Positions 1 through 12,194 of a stretch of DNA of 64,000 bases are shown here, one piece after another. Source of the stretch: Liolophura sinensis (lineage: Eukaryota; Mollusca; Polyplacophora; Chitonida; Chitonidae); contig NC_088295.1 in NCBI RefSeq assembly GCF_032854445.1, forward strand, positions 6,572,501 to 6,636,500. The letters run 5' to 3'. The stretch's first letter is position 1; every line of letters starts with the position of its first letter. Position numbers and translations under genes: made by a program. The notes beneath the pieces were generated by a model that made no database searches, was not told where the DNA came from, and saw only the letters and a list, made by a program, of their open reading frames with translations.

Positions 1-44
1 TTGGCCGTTTAGTAGACATGACTGACCCGTCCATTACCACATGT

Positions 45-2335
45 TGTGTATTGAGAGATGGGGTGATTGGATGAAGGTTACCTATGTTATTGAGGGATGG
101 GGTGATGGTTTCCTGTGTGTATACAGAGATGTGTGCTTTTTGGGAGGGCTATGTATTGAGGAATATGTGATCATATGATGATTACCTCTGTGCATGAAGG
201 GATGGGTGATGATTACCTCTGTGCATGAAGGGATGGGGTGATGATTACCTCTGTGCATTGAGGGTTGGGGTGATGATTACCTCTGTGCATGGAGGGATGG
301 GGTGATGATTACCTCTGTGCATGAAGGGATGGGGTGATGATTACCTCTGTGCATGGAGTGATGGGGTGATGCTTACCTCTGTGCACTGCAGGGTAGGTGA
401 TCATTACTTCTGTGCATGAAGGGATGGGGTGATGATTACTTCTGTGCATGGAGATGGGGTGATGATTACCTCTGTGCATTGAGAGATGGGGTGATGATTA
501 CCTCTGTGCACTGCAGGGTAGGTGATCATTACCTCTGTGCATGGAGGGATGGGGTGATGATTACAACCGTGCATGGAGATGGGGTGATGATTACCTCTGT
601 GCATTGAGGGATGGGGTGATGATTACCTCTGTGCATTGAGAGATGGGGAGACGATTACCTCTGTGCATTGAGAGATGGGGTAATGATTACCTCTGTGCAT
701 TGAGAGATGGGGTGGTGATTACCTCTCTGCATTGAGGGATGGGGTGATGATTACCTCTGTGCATTGAGAGATGGGGTGATGATTACCTCTGTGCATGGAG
801 GGATGGGGTGATGATTACCTCTCTGCATTGAGGGATGGGGTGATGATTACCTCTGTGCACTGCAGGGTAGGTGATCATTACCTCTGTGCATGGAGGGATG
901 GGGTGATGATTACAACCGTGCATGGAGATGGGGTGATGATTACCTCTGTGCATTGAGGGATGGGGTGATGATTACCTCTGTGCATGAAGGGATGGGTGAT
1001 GATTACCTCTGTGCATTGAGGGATGGGGTGGTGATTACCTCTGTGTATTGAGAGATGGGGTGGTGATTACCTCTCTGCACTGAGGGATGGGGTGATGATT
1101 ACCTCTGTGCATTGAGGGATGGGTGATGATAACCTCTCTGCATTGGGGGATGGGCAATGATTACCTCTGTGCATTGAGGGATGTGGTGATGATTACCTCT
1201 GTGCATTGAGAGATGGGGTGATGATTACCTCTGTGCATGGAGGGATGTGGTGATGATTACCTCTGTGCATTGAGAGATGGGGTAATGATTACCTCTGTGC
1301 ATGGAGGGATGGGGTGATGATTACCTCTGTGCATTGAGGGATGGGGTGATGATTACCTCTGTGCATTGAGAGATGGGATGATGATTTCCTCTCTGCATTG
1401 AGGGATGGGGTGATGATTACCTCTGTGCATTGGGGGATGGGTGATGATAACCTCTCTGCATTGGGGGATGGGGTGATGATTACCTCTGTGCATGGAGGGA
1501 TGGGGTGATGATTACCTCTGTGCATTGAGGGATGGGGTGATGATTACCTCTGTGCATTGAGAGATAGGGTGATGATTACCTCTGTGCGTTGAGGGATGGG
1601 GTGATCATTACCTCTCTGCACTGCAGGGTGGGTGATGATTACCTCTGTGCATTGATGGATGGGGTGGTGATTACCTCTGTGCATTGAGAGATGGGGTGAT
1701 GGTTACCTCTGTGCATTGAGGGTTGGGGTGATGATTACCTCTGTGCATGGAGGGATGGGGTGATGATTACTTCTGTGCATTGAGAGATGGGGTGATGATT
1801 ACCTCTGTGCATTGAGGGTTGGGGTGATGATTACCTCTGTGCATTGAGAGATGGGGTGATGATTACCTCTGTGCATTGAGAGATGGGGTGATGATTACCT
1901 CTGTGCATTGCATGGTGGGTGATCATTACCTCTGTGCATGGAGGGATGGGGTAATGATTACCTCTGTGCATTGAGGGATGTGGTGATGATTACCTCTGTG
2001 CATTGAAAGATGGGGTGATGATCACCTCTGTGCACTGAGGGATGGGAGATCATTATCTCTGTTCGTTGAGGGATGGGTGATGATTACATCTGTGCATTGG
2101 GAGATGGGGCGATGATTACCTCTGTGCACTGAGAGATGGGGTAATGATTACCTGCCATCATGTTAATCACACCTGTGTGTATTGAGAGATGAGGTGACGG
2201 TTACCTGTGTGTACTGAGAGATGGGGTGATGCTTAGCTGTGCACACTGAGAGATGGGGTGACGGTTACCTGTGTGTATTGAGGGATGAGGTGATGGTTAC
2301 TTGTGTAAATTGAGAGATGAGGTGATGGTTACCTG
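45..2335. repeat. 32-bp minisatellite array
   Basis: About 70 head-to-tail copies of a unit containing GATGATTACCTCTGTGCAT followed by TGAGGGATGGGGT. Copies of CTCTGTGCAT at 249 and 281 show the 32-bp spacing. Variants carry a CTGCAGGGTAGG segment, repeated at several places (near 387, 511 and 860), which suggests higher-order duplication of unit blocks. The last units (from about 2160) drift to a GTGTGTATTGAGAGATG form. Open frames inside are repeat artefacts. Confidence 0.95.
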
Positions 2336-3535
2336 TGAAAACCTGTACCAGTGAAAACGCGAGAAGCTAGCACTTGTTGTCGGAACATAGATATAAACCT
2401 GATGTAAGTGATCAAGAAGGTTGGTTGTATCGTCACGTACAACCCCAGAACCACTCGCTCTCCGTGTCTTGGCTGTGATCAAAATTACAGCAACAGCAAG
2501 ATGTTTCCATTGCGGTACATATTAAACAACTATTTGAGCATCAACGCTTCCCTGGCGACATTCATGTACAACTCAATTTGATGTACACACTTCCATAGTT
2601 TGCCCACATCCCGGCTTGTCCTATTTCTACAGTCACTCAGTTGATTGGTCAAATTTCTACACACAACATACTTTCTAATCTGTCATATGATACAGCTGGT
2701 TTAATTTCTGACCCGACATTACTGAGCATAGCATCTATCTGGTGAAAATTGTAAGGGATAGTATTTTCCAGTCTGTCATATTTATAGAGAACTTTGCCTC
2801 AGTTTCTGGCCCAACATAATAGCGCTTTGTCTGATCATGATTACAGTTCTATAACTCTTTTTAATCCATGATATATACAGGACAGCGAAAAAGCAGCAAC
2901 TGCATTTTTTTTCTTTTTTCTTTTTTTTTCAAGGCTTTTCTCAAGGCCTAATTGCATTTCCACGTGAATCGGATCTATTTCTATACAGGCAATATCAATG
3001 TCTTCAGAATATCCGTACAGAGATTCAATCGCTGTATTTGACACTGACAAGCAGGCGAAGATTTGAGTTGATAACAGGTGATGAAAACCCTCAGCAGGCG
3101 TGGGTTGTCTGCCGACTGAGGGATGCCGCTATCGACGTGGCATCCAACAGGGTAATGGTTACTAAATAATGTGTCTGAACTGTAGCCCTCATGGTCATCG
3201 GGCCACTCTTCACTGCCGGCTGCTAAGCGGACCTGAACTGCACGAGACAAGTTATTGTGACGTCATGGTTGCCGGCAGACCCGGCACGAGCCATTATAAG
3301 CTGTTGTTTATACCCTCCTTACTCTAGTAAAACACGCTTATGACCAGCAGTTAGACAGAAAATAGTGGTTACCATAGCTTCAGTCCTGATTACCGTGTAC
3401 ACTATTCTTAAAGTATTCTTATTCTATTCTATTCTTATTTATTTAGCCTGTGATGAATAGAAATTGTCTGAATATTACTCTAGTGCACCCGTACACCGGG
3501 TGCAATTACATCGACGGACCGGTATGTGGATAACC
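2336..3535. other. Unique non-coding stretch
   Basis: No convincing coding exon, RNA gene or repeat family is seen. There is a T-rich run near 2906-2930 and a CRE-like TGACGTCA near 3258. Short open frames on the minus strand overlap each other and look random. Confidence 0.6.
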
Positions 3536-4050
3536 AGAAGCCTCAGCCTTCTCAGTTGGCAGTCCCAACCTCCCCATCGCAGGATCATATACACCCGAGT
3601 CTCAACCTCCCCATAACAGGACCGTTACACCCGCGAGTCTCAACCTCCCCATCACAGGGCCGCTACACCCGCGATTCCCAACCTCCCCATAACAGGACCG
3701 TTACATCCGCGGGTCTCAACCTCCCCATCACAGGACCATTTCACCCGCGAGTCTCAACCTCCCCGTAACAGGACTGCTACACCCGCGAGTCTCGACCTCT
3801 CCATAACAGGACCATATACACCCGCGAGTCTCAACCTTCCCATAACAGGAACGTTACATCCGCGAGTCCCAACCTCCCCATCACAGGACCGCTACACCCG
3901 CGAGTCCCAACCTCCCCATCACAGGACCGTTACCCCCGCGAGTCTCAACCTCCCCATCACAGGACCGTTACACCCGCGAGTCTCAACCTCCCCATAACAG
4001 TAACGTTACACCCGCGAGTCCCAACCTCCCCATCACAGGACCGCTACACC
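3536..4050. repeat. 38-bp minisatellite array
   Basis: About 13 copies of a C-rich unit containing CAACCTCCCCATCACAGGAC and CGTTACACCCGCGAGTCT. It abuts the 3' part of a SINE-A copy, so the array may have grown inside or next to that element. Confidence 0.93.
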
Positions 4051-4160
4051 TCGTGTTCTGCCCGATTTCCACCCACCATGCTGGTCGCCATCGTATAAGT
4101 GAAATATTCTTGAGTACGGCGTAAAACACCGATCAAAATAAACAAATAAATAAATCAAAT
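4051..4160 (+). mobile_element. SINE family A, 3' fragment
   Basis: Contains the family-A 3' domain (TCTGCCCGATTTCCACCCACC, then CGTATAAGTGAAATATTC and GAGTACGGCGTAAAACACC) and an AAAT-type tail. The tRNA-like head is missing, probably lost to the flanking array. Confidence 0.8.
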
Positions 4161-4164
4161 ATAA

Positions 4165-4530
4165 GATTGCCTGCCTTGTACATTTTTAACTTGCCGGCCT
4201 ACTACATTCTCGACGTGCCTGCCTACTACATTCTCAGCTTGCCTGCCTACTACATTCTCAGCTTGCCAATACTTGCTGCATTCTCAGCTTGCCAATACTT
4301 GCTACATTTTCAGCTTGCCTGCCTGCTACATTCTCAGCTTGCCTGCCTTGATATTCTCGACTTGCCTATGCATACTACATTCTCAGGTTGCCTGCCTTGT
4401 ACATTCTCGACTTGCCTATACCTACTCCATTCTCAGGTTGCCCTTACCTACTACATTCTCAGCTCACCTGCCTGCTACATTCTCAGCTTGCCTTTACCTA
4501 CGACATTCTACCTGCCAATCTACGGCTCTA
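4165..4530. repeat. 24-bp minisatellite array
   Basis: About 15 copies of a unit with CTTGCCTGCCTACTACATTC followed by TCAG. The period is a multiple of three, so several frames stay open; the translations are low-complexity and not taken as genes. Confidence 0.92.
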
Positions 4531-7500
4531 TCTTCAGCCCTCCATGCAGACACTTGTCCGCTCGACTGGTGCTCAACTGTAGCTTACAGTACACAGACAG
4601 CTATTAGCCTGCTACTGCCCCAGGGCCACAATTAATATCCTCCTGCTTCGAACATGATTTTACATTTGTATGTCCCAGATAACAACCAGGCTAAAACATT
4701 CATTAATATAGTGTTTGTTATACTACGAAAAATGTGGGCCGACTTTCCTTTCGGTCCGATGTGGATATGAATGATGCAGTACTATAGGCTTTCGTTGGCG
4801 AACAACCCCGATATCACAGTTAAGGACAATTCTGAGGGACGTTCAGTGAGGCAACCCTAAAAACTGTATCAAAATCTAAGACGAATCGCGCCGATACATG
4901 CATCTAGGACTATACGGTTCAATTCCATCTTAAAGCCCTAAAGAGCTAATACTGATACAATCCCCCAAAGTCAAATCGCACACAGATACGTATATATTAG
5001 GACTACGATCTAGATAAACCTTCCACTGACTAGGACAAACGTTATGTACAAAAGGGGTTCTGTCTTAGAAATGATGGAATACGTCGTTACATATACTTAC
5101 ATATACACAGTGCAACGGTGTGTGAATAGTTCATGAAACAGCTAGCAGTGCTATCTCAACTGTATAATTCCCGTCTGACTAAGCCGTCAGATGTCGGCTC
5201 GTCGACCCACATGTATCAGACTGGATTAGTGAAGATATGCCGAAGATTAGGCAGTGCAATTCTTATTAACGGGACATTTCGGCATCGTATTGGCCCCTTC
5301 TCATAAACAGCGAGGACACAACTGGCTAGATTTGTCGCCGAGCTCCGCCATGTACAATACCGGTAACATATGCAAGTATCTAGAATTGACACCCCAGTGG
5401 CTTTTTCATCTCAGCCCTCATATTTGTACACGACAAGTTCCTGACGACGATTCATTAAGAACAGACGAATTCTTGTGATTGCTAACAGTATTAAATATAT
5501 GTAAATATTTGAGAACGGTTTAGAGCGCCGTGGGTGCTGACATTTGGGCTTACCTGCTGTAGCTGTGAGGGCAGCACGACCAACCGCTCGCCGCGACCCG
5601 TTATTCCGCTGCCAACTGAACAGCTGACTGCCTGGGTCTCAGCCTACAGACTAATGCTTCGCGTGTGTCCCGTGCCGACTCTACACTGAGACTCCCCCGT
5701 CTCCTCGATCTCGTAAAAAGCCCTTGTCGGAAGTGTGGGCCATCTAATACATAGTAAATAGGCAGTTTTAATAATTAACAGCTTCTACAGCCCTTCGACC
5801 AATGGGAGACCGGGTCTGGTTTGACGTCACGTGTGCTGGGCTTTCCTTGCCTTATCAAACGGAGAAATGCCATTTGTAATTTGTAAAATGTAATTTCCAG
5901 ATTCCTTATCAGTCACAGAGAATGACCATGTTTTTCCGCTTTGCAGGTATTTTGTGCTCTATTTGACGGGCCTGTCGGTGGTGATATCGAGACAGGGGAC
6001 GTTGTAAACAGGCAATCTATACACCACGAGGCTCCCTTCCATTCATACATAATATATTGCGTACGAGGAAATAAGGTCTGACCGATTCATAACGCTGTTC
6101 AGATTTATCTGGGATTTTTTTCTTAGACGTACAAGAACCAACGACTGGATGTACAGTGGGATTCCCAATTCCAGTCTAGATTATATCTGACTCTGAGAAG
6201 GATGCGAGCTCCAGAAGATATCTTTCAGTAATCCAATATATCGACGTTAGCCAACGACCTCGTGTCAAAACTGAAGCTCAAATTACCTCTAAACGGCCGT
6301 TTTCACTATCTGTTTACACTCTGTTATTCCAGGAGATATGTGTATGAAAGAAAAGTAGTTTGGAAAACAGCTGTTGGTTTTCCGCTGCTGTATTCACGTA
6401 GATCCGGGCAAAAAGCCGATTTAGTTCGGCCTCTTCGGAGTTTCCTATCACCCTCAGCATTATGACGTAAATTGAACAGGAGCAAGTGAAATAATGACGA
6501 GAATAAACACTGTAGGCCGGGGTTACAATGACTGGAGCGTTACCATGGATACACTGGTCTCTCTGGAGAGGACAGACGTTTTATCAACGAAGGAAGCGGT
6601 TAGTTTTGAGACGGTTATCGTCGCTGAGAGCCGCCGCCCACGGGCAATATAGGCTACGGTCCAGCCCGTCACCGTCCGTTAGGGATGTCCTCTCTAGCTG
6701 AGCGTCAGCTAGTATAAACAGCTATTTTTAGTGTTGTTTGAAGTGACATTATTTATCTTACTTCTGCGTGGGCCCGATATAACTAAGTTTAACCTTCATT
6801 AGGTAATTATCAGCTTCATCTCCAGGAACATATTGCAAAAACAAAAACTTTCCCTCTAAATAGGCCTACAGCCGCATGAGGTTTTGTTGCTCGCCTTCAA
6901 GATGTCAAAGCAGGGCAAATAGTCACAGTTATTAACTGCAAAATGCACATGATTTTGAAGGTCATCGGTTGCTGTAAAATATCAAAACAGAGGCGGTATA
7001 GTTATCAGCGGGCAATTTTTACCGTATCTCCCTGGATGAAGCAGCCTGGCCTATAATTATACATGGACTCCCGCATAACAATTTGACGTGGAGGCTGTCT
7101 TTTCTACTGGCCGTACGATCTTGTCTCTGACGTAGTATACAGGCAGCCGTGGTAATTAATTGTAACTTTGGGTTGTAGTCACTAATTTCTCCCTGACAAA
7201 TACAAGGTACCCCCACTGGTCCGTTGGCTCCGATGTCAGCAGATAATCACGGTGGCTTATCCTCTGTATTACTTCATACTGAGTTAAGCAAGCGTGGAGG
7301 CATAAGAAAAAATTATCTGCCATGGGCACAAAACATAGGCTTACATAACGAATTTCGCCGACTGTGTGTCTGTGTATGGCTGAGCTAATAGCGGAATGTA
7401 GGCCCGTATATAGTCAGATATACAGTTATAAGGCTATAGGCTTACATCGATTACCGGTTCTCTACCCATCCTATATGTGGAATAAAAACAAACCACTTAA

Positions 7501-8108
7501 TTGAGAAAGAAAGGTTCTAATTATGCAGGTGTTTGAATTTTAAAAGGGATTCTTACCCAAAGTATGCCGGACGCCTGTCAATGTAGGATTTCAATTACCA
7601 GCAGGTCATATATTATGTGAACAAGGAATATTTTTCAACCGATTACGTGTATACCGACGGAAAGAGAGATTTTAATAAGGGAAGCTGCGAATCCAGTGGG
7701 TGGATATGCAGGGATTTTCAGCCTGACTGTGACCGAGTTTCTGATATTGATCCTTGAACAATTAAACTGCTAAGGGCTCGGCATTAATGGGCCAGCTGAA
7801 CACAGGTCACGTGACAGATCGATTGAGTTAAAGACAAGGGAGACAACACCGTCAACAGCACAGGCTATTTGCTTTTTTAAGAGTAACTCCCCCTTATCGT
7901 ATAATATGACAATATGACATTACGATACAGTACGGTTCCGAGAGACGAAATGTATTCTCACTTATTTTAGATATCGACATGAATTCAGCCGTACATGTAT
8001 TACATAAGAATGGGACAATAAATATGTCTTGATAAGCTGAGGAGTGTCTCGTTCTACGCATGGCCAAGTTAATCAGGGCTAAATGTGATAGAGGTCTACC
8101 GAGAACAA
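4531..8108. other. Unique non-coding stretch with a possible minus-strand promoter
   Basis: No recognisable coding exon was found. Short open frames (for example 5254-5478, 6262-6465 and the minus strand at 7019-7216) have no family resemblance I can name. The only structured signal is the promoter-like segment at 5548-5835, listed separately. Confidence 0.55.
5548..5835 (-). promoter_or_regulatory. Possible minus-strand promoter and non-coding first exon
   Basis: On the minus strand, an E-box CACGTG (5828-5833), a CRE TGACGTCA (5822-5829) and a CCAAT box (5797-5806) lie upstream of a comparatively GC-rich segment. That segment ends in a perfect donor, CAG|GTAAGC, at the 5554/5553 boundary. 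This order (promoter boxes, short GC-rich exon, donor) is what a 5' non-coding exon would look like. No downstream coding exon was recognised to the left, so this is inference only. Confidence 0.3.
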
Positions 8109-8610
8109 AGGTGAGCAAATACATACATGCTTATGTTGTGGCCAAATACATATATTAAAGATTGCGAGCAGATAGATTGTACATATATCTACATGAGCAG
8201 ATATGGACATATACAGAGATTTGGATGAGGATAGCAAATACAGACATTTGGATGAGGTGGGCAAATATAACCATTTGTATGGGGTGAGCAAATACAGATA
8301 TTTGGATGAGGTTGACAAATAAACACATGTATACATAAGGTGGGAAAATAAAGACATGCATACATGAGGTGGGTAAATACAGACATGATGTGGGCAAATA
8401 CAGATGTATACATTAGGTGTGCATATACAGATATATACATGAGGTGAGCAAATACAGATATATACACTAGGTGAGCAAATACAGATATATACATGCGGTA
8501 AGCAAGTACAGAGATATACACTAAGTGAGCAAGTACAGAGATATACATGAGGTGAGCATGTACAGATATATACATGAGGTAAGCAAATGCAGACATGTTT
8601 ATGATACAGG
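8109..8610. repeat. 27-bp minisatellite array
   Basis: About 18 copies of a unit with GAGGTGAGCAAATACAGATA and TATACAT. The proximal half carries a CATTTGGAT variant and the distal half a TATATACAT variant, so two subfamilies sit side by side. Confidence 0.92.
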
Positions 8611-8619
8611 GTTTTACGT

Positions 8620-8757
8620 AAGACGGCTCCTGGCGAGTTGCAGTGGGTTTTACCTTACCTTACCTTATATTCCCCATCCATATGAATCCTGCTTGCCTAC
8701 ATTTACATGAAATATTTTAAATAAGACGTGAACAGCACTAAAATAAACAAATAAATG
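8620..8757 (+). mobile_element. Degenerate SINE-like 3' remnant
   Basis: A diverged tail (ATGAAATATTTT, then AAGACGTGAACAGCACT and AAATAAACAAATAAATG) resembles the 3' end of SINE family A. The upstream part is not recognisable. Confidence 0.35.
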
Positions 8758-8962
8758 CCCATTCCCTATAGTAAGACGTGTAACAACTGTTATTGATGTA
8801 TTCTATATATTCAGACCAAAATGTCAGACGATAAGATACACGTTTGCTGTGTCAGTTATCTGAGCAATGTTCCGTTATGGTTAAACGCCAATTCATTTAC
8901 ATCAACAAACAAACGAAATTTAGTGACTTATCTTGCATTTTAAATGAAGTATTTTCTAGTAC

Positions 8963-9215
8963 ACAGCCTTCTTGGTCGAGTAGTTAGCGTGTAGCGCAGC
9001 ACCATAACTCATGAGCCTCTCACTAATGCGATCGCTGTGAGTTCAATTCCAGCTCATGCTGGTCTCCTCTACAGCTTTACATGGGAAGGTCTGCCAACAA
9101 TCTGCAGATGCTCGAGGGTTTTCCCTGGGCTGTCCTCTGTGTAATCCCACCTCCATCGTATAAGTGAAATATTCTTGAGTACGATGTAGGCCTATAGTAA
9201 GAATGAAATAAATGA
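8963..9215 (+). mobile_element. SINE family A, diverged near full-length copy
   Basis: Follows the family-A order: degenerate tRNA-like head (GGTCGAGTAGTTAGCGTGTA), CTCACTAATGCGATCGCTGT, GTGAGTTCAATTCCAGCTCA (B-box-like), CGTATAAGTGAAATATTC and an A-rich tail. Many substitutions and a small internal deletion suggest an old insertion. Confidence 0.85.
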
Positions 9216-11084
9216 ATAATTATTAACTTGCCGGGTACACAATTAATATCTCTGGTACATTCACTTGTGTGTCATTTCTGTGACGTTAAGTGTGTAAAAC
9301 TTTCTGGTACACTATATGTGTATTTATTTATCTGTGTACCCAAACTGCTCCATTTGGTGTACAAAAATAAGTTTACTTTTGACAAATTCTGCATCTCTTA
9401 AAAGCATGTGTTTAGGATATCTCTCTAGGTTACGGTGTGCTTCGCCTTAACATTCTTCACTTGTTTTACACGTCTGATTTTCTTTCTGTCGATCAGTCAG
9501 CTCAGCATTACCATTTCATCCAGAGTCAAAAAAGACTAAAGGATAGCAAACCAGTTTATTGACATACCTTTTGCCAGAAGAAAAGCTCTGAATGAACATA
9601 CACGTTTGGAAAACACTACTGTTGCCGAATGGTCTATTTAGACCAGGGATTAGAATGATAAGCAGTCTCACATAAAAGCGTTTACCAATCAAGTTGAGCG
9701 ATTAGACTGTCATTTGGATACTCAGTACGTACAGGAATTAGTGTGTCATTGGGTGTCTGACACACACAAAAATCATTTACCAACTCACTTCAGCAATATG
9801 ACTGTCACTGACAGGCTCACACTGAGAGCATTTGCCTTTCCTGTCGCGAAATTAGACGGCTATAGCCACTCACACTAAAGTGCGTTTGTCTATCCCGACC
9901 ACAAATAAGACCGTCACTGGGATAATAGCATTTAAAAATGTGAAGACCAGAAATCAGACGGCAACCGTAGACCATGAAAAGCAAAGTATAGCAACTTGTA
10001 ACTATGTCATGTTATCGCTACGTGAAATGTGACAGCCCTACTACTGATAGTCGTCATGCACTATCGGGAGCACGTGACCGCAACTGTAGCTAATGTTTGT
10101 GACGTCACTGAATGTCACGCACTCAAAGAAACGCGAGTGTTTGAATCAGGTTTAGAGACATAAAAACTTCAAATCGTGAGCCCCTAAGCAGATCATTACC
10201 TGTAGATTGCACGACGATGCTGTCAGGTACATGGCCTACATGTAGACAGCTTGAGGGTATTGATAATGCTGAATTATTTCGCAATCATTTCCAGAAATTG
10301 ATGTTAGTTACCGCAAACACAGAAAAGCATGTCAAGTTTTAGATCCACCTTTTCATGGAATACGGATACAGCAATTTTATTTAGCCAACAACTGCACAAG
10401 AGAATAATAAAAAAATGCTGGCCCTAAAAGCGTTCCTTAGGGTATCCGTGGTCATGCGAACAGACAACACGACAGCCAGTCACGACAGACGTACGACTCA
10501 GATTCAGCCAATAAGGTTGCTCCTCCGCGTCAACAAACCACAAAAACACATTCGATATGCCGGAACTAGCTTTCACTGCGAGCTGAACGTGTTTGCGCGG
10601 ATGCTTCCCTGGCCCGTACATTCTGACCCACATACCACGCTTCACACACATGTGCTGAATTCACTCTAACGAATACATGTTAAAAATGATGGTACCTAAA
10701 TTACGGATGATATGAGTACAGCTCCAGAGTTAGCCGCGCTTACCCCTGTTCATAGGGCTATGTGACGAGAAGCAAAAAGTACACTATGAAAGCGACAATC
10801 AATATAATTATTTATCTGATCGACCTTTGGCAAGTTTATGTCCAAGTTTCCCAGGTGACAAGCAGTACAGACGCTTATAGGGACGTCATCGACCCCTTAT
10901 TGTCACCAACGCCCCATGAACAGTGAAAACCGTGAACAAATCCCATGCGCAGGCGTGAATTAAACTCATACCTTCTTTGTCCAGCTGGCGATTGAAAGAC
11001 AAACCAATTCACCCTCTCCGTGACGACCAGTGTCATATGCGTAAACGATATCATCACTGTCAATCTATGTATTACGCACGGGGC
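9216..11084. other. Unique non-coding stretch
   Basis: Nothing coding is recognised. A CRE-like TGACGTCA lies near 10099. Overlapping open frames on both strands at 10415-10669 have no family resemblance and are not called. Confidence 0.55.
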
Positions 11085-11220
11085 GCTTCTGACCTGTTGA
11101 GGGTTCGAGTCCAACTGCGGCCTGTTCGGCTGCGGGTTTAAATGTGCTTTGTTCTGTATCTGGAGAAGTAAAAAATTCTCGACTACGGAGTCAAACGCAC
11201 TGCAATCAAATAAATAAATA
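11085..11220 (+). mobile_element. SINE-like fragment with B box
   Basis: GGTTCGAGTCC at about 11102 is a perfect Pol III B-box core. It is followed by a short body and a family-A-like end (GGAGAAGT, TCTCGACTACGGAGTC, then AATCAAATAAATAAATA). The middle domain of family A is missing, so this is either an internally deleted copy or a related family. Confidence 0.5.
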
Positions 11221-11742
11221 CAGTTTTTTCAGGAATTCACAGAATGCAATACTTTTTATTCTTGAACAGTACGAATTTTGTAATGATGCTTTATTAGACT
11301 TTTGGCTAATGCTTCCAAATTATATGTCTGATAACTATGATTTTTTTTAGAGAAAACAAAAAAGACGCTTAACAAAGATATTCGTGTGGGAAAGATGAAT
11401 ACGATTTCCTAATGATCCTGGATTTCAGATTGCGGTCATCAGAGTTCATATTCTTACAATGACAGGAATATGAAGAATCATTTAGGCCCTCAAAAAACAT
11501 TCCTTTTAATCTGTTGCCTGAGTAGTGATGGATTTAATTTTTGTCGATCCAACGGATTAATCTGCTCCTGATTACGGATTAATCCCTCATTCGGAAGAGA
11601 TTAATCACTCAGGGAGCTGATTTAACGGTAGATTTTTTGTGAGGGTGCAACACTTCAACTAGGCTCACTTCGCGGATTCGAACATTCGTAAAGGGCCTAC
11701 TTTTAGGTCATTTTCATGAAGAACCTCTGATAATGTGAAAAC
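11221..11742. other. Unique non-coding stretch
   Basis: AT-rich spacer between two SINE-like elements. No gene or repeat is seen apart from a short palindrome-rich patch of ATTAATC motifs near 11565-11610. Confidence 0.5.
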
Positions 11743-11969
11743 ATCCGTCGGTTAGCGCGCTAGCGCAGCGTAATGACCCAGGAGTCTCTCACCAATGCGG
11801 TCGCTGTGAGTTCAAGTTCAGCTAATGCTGGCTTCCTCTCCGGCCGTACGTGGGAAAGTCTGTCAGCAACCTGTGGAGTTTCTCCCGGGCTCTGCCCGGT
11901 TTCCTCCCACCATAATGCTGGCTGCCGTCGTATAAGTGAAATATTCTTGAGTACGGCGTAAAGCACCAA

Positions 11970-12001
<32 letters not shown>

Positions 12002-12003
12002 AT
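11743..12003 (+). mobile_element. SINE family A copy with deleted head
   Basis: Body and tail match the family closely: AATGCGGTCGCTGTGAGTTC, GGCCGTACGTGGGAAAGTC, CGTATAAGTGAAATATTC and an (AAAT)n tail of about eight units. The A-box region is shortened to CCGTCGGTTAG, so about eight bases of the tRNA head are lost. Confidence 0.9.
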
Positions 12004-12194
12004 GAAAACCTCCCGGGTTGATCAGCTGCTAACTCATGAATAAATAAACTTCATTTTGTTTATACATTGTTATACATTAGCATAGATGTGATTATTACGG
12101 CGTCAAGGACAAAATCTGGTACGTCTGTCAGGCTATCAGCGCTCCTACAACAGTCCACTCATTGTCTCTAATATAGAGTTTTTTTTAATCAAAC

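Noticed and set aside
45-2335. CRISPR-like array
   Set aside because: Units are contiguous head-to-tail repeats without unique spacers, no cas genes are near, and the genome is eukaryotic. The same applies to the other arrays.
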